A DNA stretch of 59,233 nucleotides from Desulfobacteraceae bacterium (GCA_030613055.1 JAUWMR010000023.1:1-59233); one strand, 5' to 3'; shown: positions 36,380 through 44,570, numbered from the stretch's first letter. Translations and numbers: made by a program. The notes: a model not told the origin generated them from the sequence alone.

Positions 36380-37247
36380 CCAGGATGTGAAACCTTTTTT
36401 CAACTTCCTTAACGTCTTTCATCCTTTCAGGATCGAGAAACATGTTATAGATAGGGTCCCCTCTGTCTAAGGTCCTGCAAAGCAGCTTCTGTTCCATGAG
36501 GGAAAGGGCTTCGATGGATTTGTCACAGACAGGATAGCCCCTGTCATCGAGTGGGATTGTCCGGTTAAACGAGACCCTGGAAATATTGTTGATGTCCACG
36601 AGCCTGATATTTCCAAAACGGGTGAGAATGAGGTTGCCTACGCCAGCAAGATCCGGGATATGATTTGATTGCGCGATCATCTGTTTGAGTCTATCTATGA
36701 AATGTTCAGCCTTTTCCCGTATTCTGCGAATCCATCGGTTACTTATCCTTTCTAAATCCTCATCTTTTGCAAAACCCATGAAAGACAAAAGCGAAACCAG
36801 ATGGTTTTCATCCAGATGGCTCCAAGGATCAATTACCTCACCTTCCACATACTCCTGAAGACCGCAAAGAAGAAGTTCGTATTTCCCGTGCCGTGCATAA
36901 TGTACGAGAAATTCATCGGACCTTGCGATATAATCGGGTGCAAGGTGTTTTCCCACAATCTTTATCCTTTTTAACTCCTCTTCAGCGTCTCGCAGGCTGT
37001 TAAATCTCGTTCTGAAAATCCTCAACATCTTTAATGGCCTGGCCCTGGGAAAATGCTTCAATCCATCAATGATGACACCCGCCGTTTCCCTTGCCACATC
37101 CTCCGGACTTAATACCTCCATGATATGCGAGCGCAGCCCGGCACGATAGTGCTGCCTGTACAGAAATATCCCCGGGCTTCTGATAAAATTCAGGCGAAGT
37201 ACGTCTTCGTGCTCTAAACTCGGTTTGTCTCGAACGTCTTCTTTCAA
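36327..37247 (-). CDS. Kinase-fold-like conserved hypothetical protein
   Basis: 306 residues, soluble. No family name is certain. The stretch HIPDLAGVGNLILTRFGNIR followed by LVDINN resembles the catalytic loop and metal loop of protein-kinase-like folds (H-x-x-D-x(4-5)-N ... D-x-N), as in LPS-kinase-type proteins. A proline-rich phosphate loop is not obvious in the N-terminal half. The rest is helical and charged. It is read into the end of the GcvT-SHMT gene (53-bp convergent overlap), so expression of one could affect the other. It may be a small-molecule or protein phosphotransferase; unproven. Confidence 0.6.
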   Translation of the reverse strand: MKEDVRDKPSLEHEDVLRLNFIRSPGIFLYRQHYRAGLRSHIMEVLSPEDVARETAGVIIDGLKHFPRARPLKMLRIFRTRFNSLRDAEEELKRIKIVGKHLAPDYIARSDEFLVHYARHGKYELLLCGLQEYVEGEVIDPWSHLDENHLVSLLSFMGFAKDEDLERISNRWIRRIREKAEHFIDRLKQMIAQSNHIPDLAGVGNLILTRFGNIRLVDINNISRVSFNRTIPLDDRGYPVCDKSIEALSLMEQKLLCRTLDRGDPIYNMFLDPERMKDVKEVEKRFHILVKEDREGPGAGQYIHRY

Positions 37248-37335
37248 ATCACTAAAAACCTTTATACGGGATTACAGGCCTGATAACATGATCTTCATGG
37301 CTAAAATCGTATCCAAGCCCCTTTTTTCAAAGTAA

Positions 37336-37533
37336 ACCCTAACGTTGCAAAAGTCGAGGGTGCTGTCCCGCCATGGCGGGACTTTCCCGGAGGGTAAATA
37401 AGATGGCTGTTTTTCACTGTTTTCAAGATATGACTTGGATTGTATTCCAAAAAAACAGTTAATAATGTTGGAATGGTCTTTATTTATTGTTTATAAACCC
37501 ACTTTGCCATTTTATTTATGCAACGATAGGGTT
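37336..37533. repeat. 198-bp imperfect palindromic element bounded by the TTTATGCAAC..TAGGGTT repeat
   Basis: The left end is AACCCTAACGTTGCAAAA and the right end TTTATGCAACGATAGGGTT, inverted copies of one another. Next to them, GCCATCTTATTT and AAATAAAATGGC complementary segments extend the stem (around 37395-37406 and 37503-37514 as complements). A CCCGCCATGGCGGG palindrome (37366-37379) sits inside one arm. No open reading frame. It abuts the stop of the next gene. Confidence 0.65.
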
Positions 37534-37535
37534 CT

Positions 37536-37970
37536 TTATTGCTTAGACATATAAGCATGAGCTTCGTCAATCCTTTGCTCGATATATGACAATAGAATTT
37601 CATCCTGATTATCGTAATCAAAGCAGTGAGCATCCTCGCCTAAAAGACCTCCGGGCACAAAATCACCAAACTCATCCTTGTCTGTAATCATGTCTCTAAA
37701 AAAACATATGGAAAGCCACCTGTTGGCAGGGTCATCATCTATAATATCTACCATTACAAACAGCGGTTTGTCGGTTACATCTGAATCCTTCACTGTTGCC
37801 CGTAATGAATAAGTGATACCGGGCCGGGAATTAAAACTTAAAACAGCATTTTTTTTCTTTGCCAAATTATTCTTTAAGCGAATAAATGTCGTCTTCATGC
37901 CATGCGGATCCGTTTCCCAGCTTTCAAGCATTTCATCCATTTCCATTTCATCTTTTTTGTCCTGAAACAT
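37536..37970 (-). CDS. Hypothetical soluble protein
   Basis: 144 residues from ATG 37970, chosen because AAGGAGAT lies directly upstream; in-frame ATGs further upstream lack this. The N-terminus is acidic (QDKKDEMEMDEMLESWETDP) and the core reads as a mixed alpha/beta domain (MVDIIDDDPANRWLSICFFR, DEFGDFVPGGLLGEDAHCFD). I do not recognise the family. It lies between two copies of the dispersed repeat, which suggests it belongs to the same accessory patch as the next gene. Confidence 0.6.
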   Translation of the reverse strand: MFQDKKDEMEMDEMLESWETDPHGMKTTFIRLKNNLAKKKNAVLSFNSRPGITYSLRATVKDSDVTDKPLFVMVDIIDDDPANRWLSICFFRDMITDKDEFGDFVPGGLLGEDAHCFDYDNQDEILLSYIEQRIDEAHAYMSKQ

Positions 37971-38217
37971 ATCATCTCCTTTCATCCTGCATTCAATGGA
38001 TTCCTTCATCTCCTTGTTAAACTCACCACCACCAGATGTGGTGGCTTGAAATATCATTCCGGAAAGCCCTCAGAGAACGATATTTTGCTCTTACTAATAA
38101 ACTTTCTCATCACAAGGGACCATTAAATCGGCAGAAATAGACAGTATCCCTCAACTTTAGGCACTTTTTCATAACTACTGTCACGGTAACACCTTTTTGC
38201 AGCGCCACTGTTTGAGG

Positions 38218-38244
38218 TAGTTGTTTATGCAACATTAGGGTTTA
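38218..38244 (+). repeat. 27-bp inverted repeat, left copy, bounding the DUF3795 gene
   Basis: Begins TAGTTGTTTATGCAAC and ends TAGGGTTTA. It matches the inverted right copy at 38780-38806 in 24 of 27 positions. The inner end overlaps the stop codon of the DUF3795 gene. Confidence 0.82.
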
Positions 38245-38763
38245 CAATGACCCATCCAATTCATCTGCTACAGGTTTTTTACAGGCCCTACAACGTTGTG
38301 CCCCCCTGAAGAGCAGTTTGCCGCACGAAGAGCAGTGATATCGTTCGCATTCTGCCCGGGCCCATTCTACACTACCCTTATCATCACCGTGCTCAGCTAC
38401 TTTGGCTTGCCATACAGGAATCGTTCTTTTCATTACCCTTACGCCGGTTGCAAAGCCGAAATTTTCGATCTTGCCGCAAGGCCATTCCTCACATTGATGG
38501 CAAGAGTAGTATCCTTTTGATTTTACGCAATCCCTTATCGCACATGTCTTACAAAACCCATAAAGCTTTTTCGGTGGATCAGGCTGCATACACCCTAAAC
38601 ATTCTGTTTCTTCGGGTTTTGTACCATAGAGGCTCCCCATTACAGCCTTAAATTTTTCATTTCCGTCCCTGGTTGCAATATAAACTCCGCATACACCGCA
38701 GTATAATCCGCAGGGTGCCATCAAATCTTTGTTCCTGATTTCATCTTCGGTCCATCCTTCCAT
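38242..38763 (-). CDS. DUF3795-type cysteine-rich protein
   Basis: 173 residues with many cysteines in zinc-ribbon-like sets: APCGLYCGVCGVYI, ECLGCMQPDPPKKLYGFCKT followed by CAIRDC, SCHQCEEWPCGKI and a C-terminal pair HCSSCGK...CRACKKP. The first block (M-A-P-C-G-L-x-C-x-x-C) is the hallmark of DUF3795 proteins of anaerobes, of unknown function. The C-terminal zinc ribbon is an addition. The whole gene lies between 27-bp inverted repeats, so it may be cargo of a mobile cassette. Confidence 0.8.
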   Translation of the reverse strand: MEGWTEDEIRNKDLMAPCGLYCGVCGVYIATRDGNEKFKAVMGSLYGTKPEETECLGCMQPDPPKKLYGFCKTCAIRDCVKSKGYYSCHQCEEWPCGKIENFGFATGVRVMKRTIPVWQAKVAEHGDDKGSVEWARAECERYHCSSCGKLLFRGAQRCRACKKPVADELDGSL

Positions 38764-38779
38764 TTACATGCCTCCTTAT

Positions 38780-38806
38780 TAAACCTTACAGTTGCATAAA
38801 CAACTA
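38780..38806 (-). repeat. 27-bp inverted repeat, right copy, bounding the DUF3795 gene
   Basis: On the minus strand it reads TAGTTGTTTATGCAAC then TGTAAGGTTTA. It lies 17 bp upstream of the DUF3795 start, so it would also contain part of the leader of that gene. Confidence 0.82.
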
Positions 38807-38829
38807 TTGGAGTTACAGCGCGACTGTAC

Positions 38830-39093
38830 TCATTCATAGTGGGTCCACATACGGAGGACTTTTACTGTTTTTATGTCTTCGAGAACTTGATAGACAAGGC
38901 GATGCTGAATATTAATCCGGCGCGAATATGCACCCGCAAGATCGCCGATCAGCTTCTCATAGGGAGGGGATGTCTCGAATGGATTTTGCTTCAGGATATC
39001 AAGTAGTCGCTCTGTTTGAGGTATCAAGCCCGAAGCAGCTATCTTTTTCGCGTCTTTTCGAGCTTGCCTTGTATAAACGATTTTCCATCTCAC
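38830..39093 (-). CDS. YoeB/Txe-family toxin
   Basis: 87 residues if started at GTG 39093, which overlaps the antitoxin stop as GTGA; an ATG 21 bases upstream is less likely. Family motifs are QARKDAKKIAASGL, NPFETSPPYEKLIGDLAGAY, SRRINIQHRLVYQV and the terminal VLRMWTHYE. YoeB is a ribosome-dependent mRNA endonuclease. Paired with the YefM-type antitoxin directly upstream. Confidence 0.94.
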   Translation of the reverse strand: MRWKIVYTRQARKDAKKIAASGLIPQTERLLDILKQNPFETSPPYEKLIGDLAGAYSRRINIQHRLVYQVLEDIKTVKVLRMWTHYE

Positions 39094-39332
39094 CAGCCCG
39101 GATCCTCTGAGCACTTGTCTATCGGAGCATTCATTCCTTCCAGGATGCTGTCACGCATACCGGGGATGGAGTGAAGAAAGAGCGTTTCCATAATGGAACG
39201 CCAATCCTCCTCTGACACGAGAACCCCAGACGTACGCTTACCGGTAATATGAACCGGTTCATGCGACTCATGGATCTCATCGAGCAATCTATAGAGCTGT
39301 TTTCGTGCCTGGGTAACGGTAATGGATGCCAT
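39090..39332 (-). CDS. YefM/Phd-family antitoxin
   Basis: 80 residues. The N-terminus ASITVTQARKQLYRLLDEIH is the Phd/YefM DNA-binding fold, followed by the strand HITGKRTSGVLVSEEDWRSI and a C-terminal toxin-binding tail. It should bind YoeB and repress the operon at the palindrome upstream. Confidence 0.93.
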   Translation of the reverse strand: MASITVTQARKQLYRLLDEIHESHEPVHITGKRTSGVLVSEEDWRSIMETLFLHSIPGMRDSILEGMNAPIDKCSEDPGW

Positions 39333-39342
39333 TTCTGCCTCC

Positions 39343-39372
39343 TTTCAGCGTACGATATAGCGTACGCTGAAA
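39343..39372. promoter_or_regulatory. Palindromic operator of the YefM/YoeB operon
   Basis: TTTCAGCGTACG (39343-39354), a 6-bp spacer, then CGTACGCTGAAA (39361-39372): a perfect 12-bp inverted repeat 11 bp upstream of the antitoxin start. The arms contain GTAC, as in known YefM sites. It would mediate autorepression. Confidence 0.82.
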
Positions 39373-39480
39373 AAAGATTGGTGTCAATAGAAAAAAATCT
39401 AATTTAGGTACGCCCATCAGATTTAAATTTTGTAAAATTAATCAAATTAATCCGCCAAAGGCGGGAAGGTTTAATTCGCT

Positions 39481-39509
39481 TTGACACACAAGGGCAAATC
39501 GCCTATATT
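39481..39509 (+). promoter_or_regulatory. Sigma-70 promoter for the E1 alpha/beta operon
   Basis: TTGACA (39481-39486), 17-bp spacer, TATATT (39504-39509). It points at the E1 alpha gene starting at 39572. Confidence 0.65.
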
Positions 39510-39571
39510 TTGGCTCTAAAAAAAGGACTTCTTATCACCTAATAATGATGAACGCATAGGGAGAAAGATAG

Positions 39572-40570
39572 ATGAATATGAAAGCACAAGGCATTGAAAA
39601 ACATATAAGAATAAAGATGTATGAAAAAATGCTCCTTATAAGAAAATTTGAGGAAAAGCTGGTCGAGCTCTCCGGGATAGATGGGAGACTGCCTGGTATG
39701 CAAATATTGGCTAATGGGCAGGAAGCGGTAGCCGTTGGGGTTATAGAGGCCCTGGAAACGTATGATGTGGTTGTGAGTAATCACAGGAGCCATGGCCATT
39801 TACTTGCCAGAGGGGCGGATCCAAAACACCTGATGGCGGAGATTATGGGTAAGGCAACGGGTGTCAACAAGGGAAAATCCGGAACCTTGCACATGTCTGT
39901 GCCGGAGATCAATGTGCTGATGACCAGCACAGTTGTCGGGGCTGGGCCTCCAATGTCTGTCGGGGCTGCCTTTGCACAGCAATACCGTAATGAGAAAAAT
40001 ATTACCGTGGTTTTTTTCGGGGACGGGGCTGCAGCCGAAGGGAGTGTTCATGAGGCCATGAACCTCGCCGCACTCTGGAAACTACCAATAATTTTTGTCT
40101 GCGAAAATAACTGTTGGGCAGGCGCACAGGGCCTCGGTCAGCACTGTTCCATAGGCGATATTGCTGATCGCGGAGCAGCCTACGGAATCCCAGGGGAGTT
40201 TGTAGATGGAAATGATGTGGAAGATGTCTACTACTATGCCTTGCAAATTGCGACACGCTGTAGAAATGGTGGAGGGCCTGGTCTTATCGAGGCCAAGACC
40301 TATAGAATGCGGGGACATGGGGAGTATGATCACCAACACTATGTGGACAAAAAGGAACTTGAGAAATGGTATGCATTAGACCCCGTTAAACGTTATGGAA
40401 AGAGGTTGTTAAATCACGGTTTAATGAAGAAAACGGAATTTGAAACGGTAGAGAGGAATATGGAAAAAGTCATTATTGAAGCCGTGGCATTTGCAGACCA
40501 AAGCCCTTATCCATTGCCTGACGAGGCATTAGAGGATGTTTGGGCCGTGGAGGAAGGAGGTCAATCGTGA
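39572..40570 (+). CDS. Thiamine-diphosphate-dependent 2-oxoacid/acetoin dehydrogenase E1 alpha subunit
   Basis: 332 residues. The thiamine-diphosphate motif is GDGAAAEGSVHEAMNLAALW followed by ENN. The N-terminal LLIRKFEEKLVEL and the HRSHGHLLARGAD loop are typical of PdhA/AcoA. The C-terminus overlaps the beta gene start by 4 bp (GTGA). Substrate (pyruvate, branched-chain 2-oxoacid or acetoin) cannot be told. E2 and E3 are not adjacent. Confidence 0.92.
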   Translation: MNMKAQGIEKHIRIKMYEKMLLIRKFEEKLVELSGIDGRLPGMQILANGQEAVAVGVIEALETYDVVVSNHRSHGHLLARGADPKHLMAEIMGKATGVNKGKSGTLHMSVPEINVLMTSTVVGAGPPMSVGAAFAQQYRNEKNITVVFFGDGAAAEGSVHEAMNLAALWKLPIIFVCENNCWAGAQGLGQHCSIGDIADRGAAYGIPGEFVDGNDVEDVYYYALQIATRCRNGGGPGLIEAKTYRMRGHGEYDHQHYVDKKELEKWYALDPVKRYGKRLLNHGLMKKTEFETVERNMEKVIIEAVAFADQSPYPLPDEALEDVWAVEEGGQS

Positions 40571-41544
40571 AGACAATATCATTCGGTCAGGCCTTGAATG
40601 ATGGACTTGATCTGGCAATGAGCATGGATGACTCTGTTTTTATAGCAGGTGAGGGCGTAGGCGTATCCATTCACGTTGATCCCAACATGCCCACCCATGG
40701 GCTCCTGGCAAAATATAGCCCTGTGAGGGTAAAGGATACTCCTGTGAGCGAGGCGGCTATCGCAGGTTTGGCTGTGGGGGCATCATGCATGGGCCTTCGA
40801 CCTGTTGTTGAGATCATGTTCTTTCCCTTTTTCACATTAGCGAGTGACATGATAGTAAACCATGCGGCCAAGCTACGATATTTAAGCGGAGGAAGTTCTT
40901 CATTTCCTCTGACGGTAAGGGTAAGGGCCGGTGTCAGTTTTTCTGCGGGCTGCCAGCATTCACATAATTTAGAGGCATGGGCAACCCACAGTCCGGGATT
41001 AAAGGTTGTTTTCCCTTCCACACCTGCTGATGCCAAGGGTCTTCTTTTGAGCGCCATTTTTGATCCTGACCCGGTGGTCTTCATTGAAGAAATGGGGCTT
41101 TACTGGATGCAGGGCGAGGTTCCGGAGGGAGACTATCGAATACGACTTGGCGAGGCACAGGTGGTAAGGCCTGGTAAAGACTGCACAGTGGTAAGCTATG
41201 GAAGTGCCGTATTCACCGCCCTGGAAGCGGCGAAGATATTATCAGAAGAGGATGTTTCTCTGGAGGTGTTGGACTTAAGGAGCCTGGTACCCCTTGATAA
41301 AGAGAGCTTGCTTGATTCTGTAAAGAAAACCGGCAGACTGGTTATTCTTCATGATGCCACTAAATTCGCAGGGTTTGGTGCTGAGATAGCGGCTATTGTT
41401 GCCGATGATGCCTTTGACTTGCTTAAGGCGCCCATAAAACGAGTAGCAGCCCCGGATATCCCTGTACCTTTTTCACCTCCCTTGGAGAAATTCTATAAAC
41501 CGAATCCTGAAATGGTGGTAAAGGCAGTGCGGTCAATCTTATAA
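40567..41544 (+). CDS. Thiamine-diphosphate-dependent 2-oxoacid/acetoin dehydrogenase E1 beta subunit
   Basis: 325 residues from GTG 40567, which overlaps the alpha stop and follows GGAGG; an ATG at 40540 inside alpha is less likely. Motifs: FIAGEGVGVS, VSEAAIAGLAVGASCMGLRP, and the transketolase C-terminal domain with LEVLDLRSLVPLDKESL and HDATKFAGFGAEIAA. It completes the alpha2beta2 E1. The 3' end overlaps a minus-strand small gene by 6 bp. Confidence 0.92.
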   Translation: MKTISFGQALNDGLDLAMSMDDSVFIAGEGVGVSIHVDPNMPTHGLLAKYSPVRVKDTPVSEAAIAGLAVGASCMGLRPVVEIMFFPFFTLASDMIVNHAAKLRYLSGGSSSFPLTVRVRAGVSFSAGCQHSHNLEAWATHSPGLKVVFPSTPADAKGLLLSAIFDPDPVVFIEEMGLYWMQGEVPEGDYRIRLGEAQVVRPGKDCTVVSYGSAVFTALEAAKILSEEDVSLEVLDLRSLVPLDKESLLDSVKKTGRLVILHDATKFAGFGAEIAAIVADDAFDLLKAPIKRVAAPDIPVPFSPPLEKFYKPNPEMVVKAVRSIL

Positions 41545-41757
41545 ACTGTAAATCTGAAGGGCGTCCTCAAATTGTTTGTGAAGTGTCTCCTTAAAGAAGT
41601 CCTGCTGAAGGGTGTTGAGTTTTTCGCTTTGCTCGGTTGTCAGCTTCAAGTTTGCGGCATAGCCAAATCCCCTTCCCATGGGGCACCAGGCCACAGCCTG
41701 GGAAACAGCAACCAACAATACCACCATAACACTTATTGCAAGCACTGCTTTTTTCAT
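41539..41757 (-). CDS. Truncated Spy/CpxP-like periplasmic protein
   Basis: 72 residues with a signal peptide (KKAVLAISVMVVLLVAVSQA) and a fragment NLKLTTEQSEKLNTLQQDFF, the first helix of Spy/ZraP-type LTxxQ proteins. Relatives are 140-170 residues, so this is cut to about half and its stop overlaps the E1 beta stop. It may be a truncated gene. It is downstream of the ECF sigma gene on the same strand. Confidence 0.6.
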   Translation of the reverse strand: MKKAVLAISVMVVLLVAVSQAVAWCPMGRGFGYAANLKLTTEQSEKLNTLQQDFFKETLHKQFEDALQIYSL

Positions 41758-41806
41758 TTTTTTCCCTTTTCTTAGGGGTTCTTACGAACCCCATTTTTAA
41801 GGCATA

Positions 41807-42211
41807 TTATTTTGTGGGTATTCTTACTCCTGAATTATCACAGATTCCATCACCATCGGTGTCTACATAATTAGGTCTGGCGACGCCCGTCCTATTAATC
41901 AGTCCGCTTCCATCCCTGACGCCTTTGCCAAAACCTCCGGCTCTCATGCCTCTGCCAAGGCCTCTCCCTCTGCCTCCCTTACCCGCGCCGTAGCCCATGC
42001 CCCGGCCATATCCGGAACCTGCATTGTCACAGATTCCGTCGCCATTCGCATCTGCGTAATTAGGCCGTGAAGGTCTTGTTTTATTAATCTGACCGTTTCC
42101 ATCTCTAACACTTTTGCCAGGACCTCTGTCTTTTCCGCTGCCGGCATACGCATAAGAAACAGCCATCAGCATACATAAACTTAGAATCACAACTTTAATT
42201 AAACTTCTCAT
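41807..42211 (-). CDS. Secreted glycine-rich protein with two calcium-loop-like repeats
   Basis: 134 residues. Signal peptide at residues 1-23 (VVILSLCMLMAVSYAYA). Two repeats of about 40 residues each contain GKxVRDGxGxINxT, then RPNYxDxDGDGICDN; the DANGDGICDN / DTDGDGICDN cores resemble EF-hand or thrombospondin-type-3 calcium loops. Between them is a Gly/Arg-rich stretch (GRGMGYGAGKGGRGRGLGRG). Function unknown. It is followed by the Spy-like gene. Confidence 0.72.
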   Translation of the reverse strand: MRSLIKVVILSLCMLMAVSYAYAGSGKDRGPGKSVRDGNGQINKTRPSRPNYADANGDGICDNAGSGYGRGMGYGAGKGGRGRGLGRGMRAGGFGKGVRDGSGLINRTGVARPNYVDTDGDGICDNSGVRIPTK

Positions 42212-42392
42212 TTTTTATCCTCCTTATCGGTTTTTTTTGACCTTTCACCTGTTAATATATGCGCTCGGCAATTTTTCTTTCACTTTTTTTGATATTTTAG
42301 AAAAAAATAAAAAAGGACAGGCTAATAATGACCTGTCCTTTTGTTATCTTTCTGTGTTTTTTACCAAAAAGCCCTGGAGAGAGTTCCCTGTT

Positions 42393-43157
42393 CTATTTTT
42401 GTTTCACACGTGGTCTTTCATTTTCTCCTTTACATCTGGAATGCCACATTCTGTCTCGACCTCTTCGTCCCTGCCACGGCCGGATCTCATCTGCGACAAA
42501 GTGACTCTCATCTTTCTGTTTCCCAAGGATCTTTATTTTTAAATCATTAGCAGGTCTAAGCCGGCCTCGCCAAATCGTGTCATTAATATTAATCACCCAG
42601 GTATTCCCATGTAAATCTTCAATTTGTAATTCTTGCTCAGGAATTACTTTTATGATCCGCCCGGCAAGTAGCCCCTGCCCAGGCGACATCCACACTTTTT
42701 GTTTACGTTCCTGCCATTCTCTGTAAAAGGGAACATTATCTTGAAATACTATTTCCAGCCTTTCTGGTAATCCGGTTGCGTGTAAAAGCCCGCCACCAAT
42801 AATTGAAAGGACAATACTGCCCAATATTACCCATGTCGTGCGATAACGGTATCCCTGCTCCGTGCGTCGGAAGTAATAATAAGCAAATCCAGTGAATCCC
42901 AGCAGAAAGACCAGCCAAAAAAATGGGATTACCAACAACGCAAACTCTAACAGGCTGTGGCTGAGGTGTTGATACAAATCCCATTCAGCGTATCTTAACT
43001 GGAATAGGGCAATAGCGCTGGCGATGCTTCCAAGAAGGATTGACAGGCCAAATACCGTCCATATTACAGAACGCCTGAACAGAAAGTAGCGTTTCGGATA
43101 TGGACGTACTTTATCTTCTTTGATTTTTCGGAGAATATGTTTGCTTATGTCTTCCAT
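42393..43157 (-). CDS. Membrane protein, probable regulator of the adjacent ECF sigma factor
   Basis: 254 residues with three hydrophobic segments (around residues 30-52, 68-93 and 107-127) and a soluble C-terminal part with a beta-rich module (LAGRIIKVIPEQELQIEDLH). The first residues are cytoplasmic and charged, as in membrane anti-sigma factors, but no zinc-binding anti-sigma motif (HxxxCxxC) is seen. It follows the sigma factor gene by 128 bp on the same strand; that position is the main reason for the suggested role. Confidence 0.6.
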   Translation of the reverse strand: MEDISKHILRKIKEDKVRPYPKRYFLFRRSVIWTVFGLSILLGSIASAIALFQLRYAEWDLYQHLSHSLLEFALLVIPFFWLVFLLGFTGFAYYYFRRTEQGYRYRTTWVILGSIVLSIIGGGLLHATGLPERLEIVFQDNVPFYREWQERKQKVWMSPGQGLLAGRIIKVIPEQELQIEDLHGNTWVININDTIWRGRLRPANDLKIKILGKQKDESHFVADEIRPWQGRRGRDRMWHSRCKGENERPRVKQK

Positions 43158-43285
43158 AGTTATATATAACTTTTGAGAATATATTTTTGGGGGACACAGA
43201 TTTGCTCAGATAAATACAGGGTTTTTAAACATTTTACAATCCGTGCCAATCTGTGTTCATCCGTGTCCAATTTTTTTCTTAAAGT

Positions 43286-43897
43286 CTATATCAGGCTCTC
43301 AAGTTGATGACGCTGCGCTATTTTCTTGAAATTTGATTTTGCCCGGTTAATCAGTGTTGCGACGGTGCCGGCCGGCTTACGAAGGATATCACTAATCTCA
43401 TCATAGCTTTGATCTTCAAAATAGCGAAGGATAAGTATCTCACGGTATTTATCCGGAAGTTCCTCGAGTGCCTCTCTTACCTTTTCAGTATTTTCCCTGG
43501 ATATATAGTTATCTTGAATATCGAATGAATCACGAAAAAGGCCAGCCATATTATTAACATCATCATCTTCAATATTCAAACTGATCATTGATGAATAGGA
43601 TTTATTCTTGCGGTATTGATTAATAATCTCATTATGAGCAATACGGTAAATCCAGCTTGAAAATTTCAACTTTTGATTGAAGCCGTTGAGGTTACGATAT
43701 ACCTTTACAAATATTTCTTGCAGTATGTCTTCTGATTCCTCCTTGCTAATATTTGTTATCCGTTTGATATAACGCAGTATCTTAGGCTCATATCTTTTTA
43801 TCAAGTAATAGAAACAATCCTGGTTCTCTAATGACAGTCGAACCAGTTGCTCATCCGGCATATTTTCATAATTTTCGTGAGATGGTTTCTTGTCCAT
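43286..43897 (-). CDS. ECF-type RNA polymerase sigma factor
   Basis: 203 residues with region 2 (ESEDILQEIFVKVYRNLNGF, SSWIYRIAHNEIINQYRK) and region 4 (ALEELPDKYREILILRYFED, SYDEISDILRKPAGTVATLI). It should direct transcription of its own operon and of the secreted proteins downstream (Spy-like, calcium-loop protein), a pattern often linked to envelope or metal stress. Confidence 0.95.
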   Translation of the reverse strand: MDKKPSHENYENMPDEQLVRLSLENQDCFYYLIKRYEPKILRYIKRITNISKEESEDILQEIFVKVYRNLNGFNQKLKFSSWIYRIAHNEIINQYRKNKSYSSMISLNIEDDDVNNMAGLFRDSFDIQDNYISRENTEKVREALEELPDKYREILILRYFEDQSYDEISDILRKPAGTVATLINRAKSNFKKIAQRHQLESLI

Positions 43898-43938
43898 TAT
43901 AAAATTGATATAAGTTCACTGGTTTAATCGCCAATCTA

Positions 43939-44012
43939 CTGTAGGGGCGGTTTTAACCGCGATCTTGGACGTCGATGCCATATGGAAATCGCGGATAAAT
44001 CCGCACCTACAG
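43939..44012. repeat. Imperfect 25-bp inverted repeat
   Basis: CTGTAGGGGCGGTTTT (43939 on) pairs with the complement of GGATAAATCCGCACCTACAG (43993-44012), with three mismatches over 25 bases. A typical REP-like intergenic palindrome, here upstream of the sigma factor gene. Confidence 0.65.
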
Positions 44013-44060
44013 GGTACGGTGAACGGTTACGAAGCGAGTTATTTCAACAGTCATGGCAGC

Positions 44061-44570
44061 TCAATATTTAGTGATTCGAACGCCCGTGCCCGTCGGTTTT
44101 CTTAAATAAGTTAGGAAGAGAAGATAAAGTCCCAATAAAAGAAATATCCCGTCCCGGATCAAATACAAACACATACATAGGCTATATGTATCTTCCTGGC
44201 TAGTGTTGAAGCAACCGCACTGGATGTCCAGGCCGCGTGCCAGGTTAAATACCAGGGATCCGAAAAAGGTTGCTATAAGAAAATTGCTCAATAAGACTGC
44301 CCCCGGGAGCCAGAGGCCCAGGATCAAGAAGATGCCTAAGATCAGTTCCAGCCACGGAAGAATGACGGCTGTGAGATTAATAAGTGTTTCGGGAAGGATC
44401 TGGTAATTGTTAACCGCCTCTGCAAAGGGCGCAGGGTGGATGATCTTATCTGCACTGGCGTAGATAAATACGCTCCCCAGAATCAACCGTACCGCAAGGG
44501 GCGGGAACTTAGCCCAATTCCATCCCTTTCTCTTTTCATTTGCTTTGGTTGTCGGGTTCTCAAGCATCAC
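44061..44570 (-). CDS. MauE/DoxX-family membrane protein
   Basis: 169 residues with four hydrophobic helices. The motifs RLILGSVFIYASADKIIHPA and LPWLELILGIFLILGLW are typical of MauE/DoxX. A pair of cysteines in LDIQCGCFNTS faces one loop, as in MauE proteins thought to assist disulfide reduction. It follows the rhodanese gene by 63 bp at the distal end of the arsenic/redox cluster. Confidence 0.82.
   Translation of the reverse strand: MMLENPTTKANEKRKGWNWAKFPPLAVRLILGSVFIYASADKIIHPAPFAEAVNNYQILPETLINLTAVILPWLELILGIFLILGLWLPGAVLLSNFLIATFFGSLVFNLARGLDIQCGCFNTSQEDTYSLCMCLYLIRDGIFLLLGLYLLFLTYLRKPTGTGVRITKY

Noticed and set aside
24685-38806. A classical integron cassette array
   Set aside because: The repeat core resembles attC borders but ends GTTAGGG instead of GTTRRRY, spacing varies widely, and no integron integrase is present in the window.
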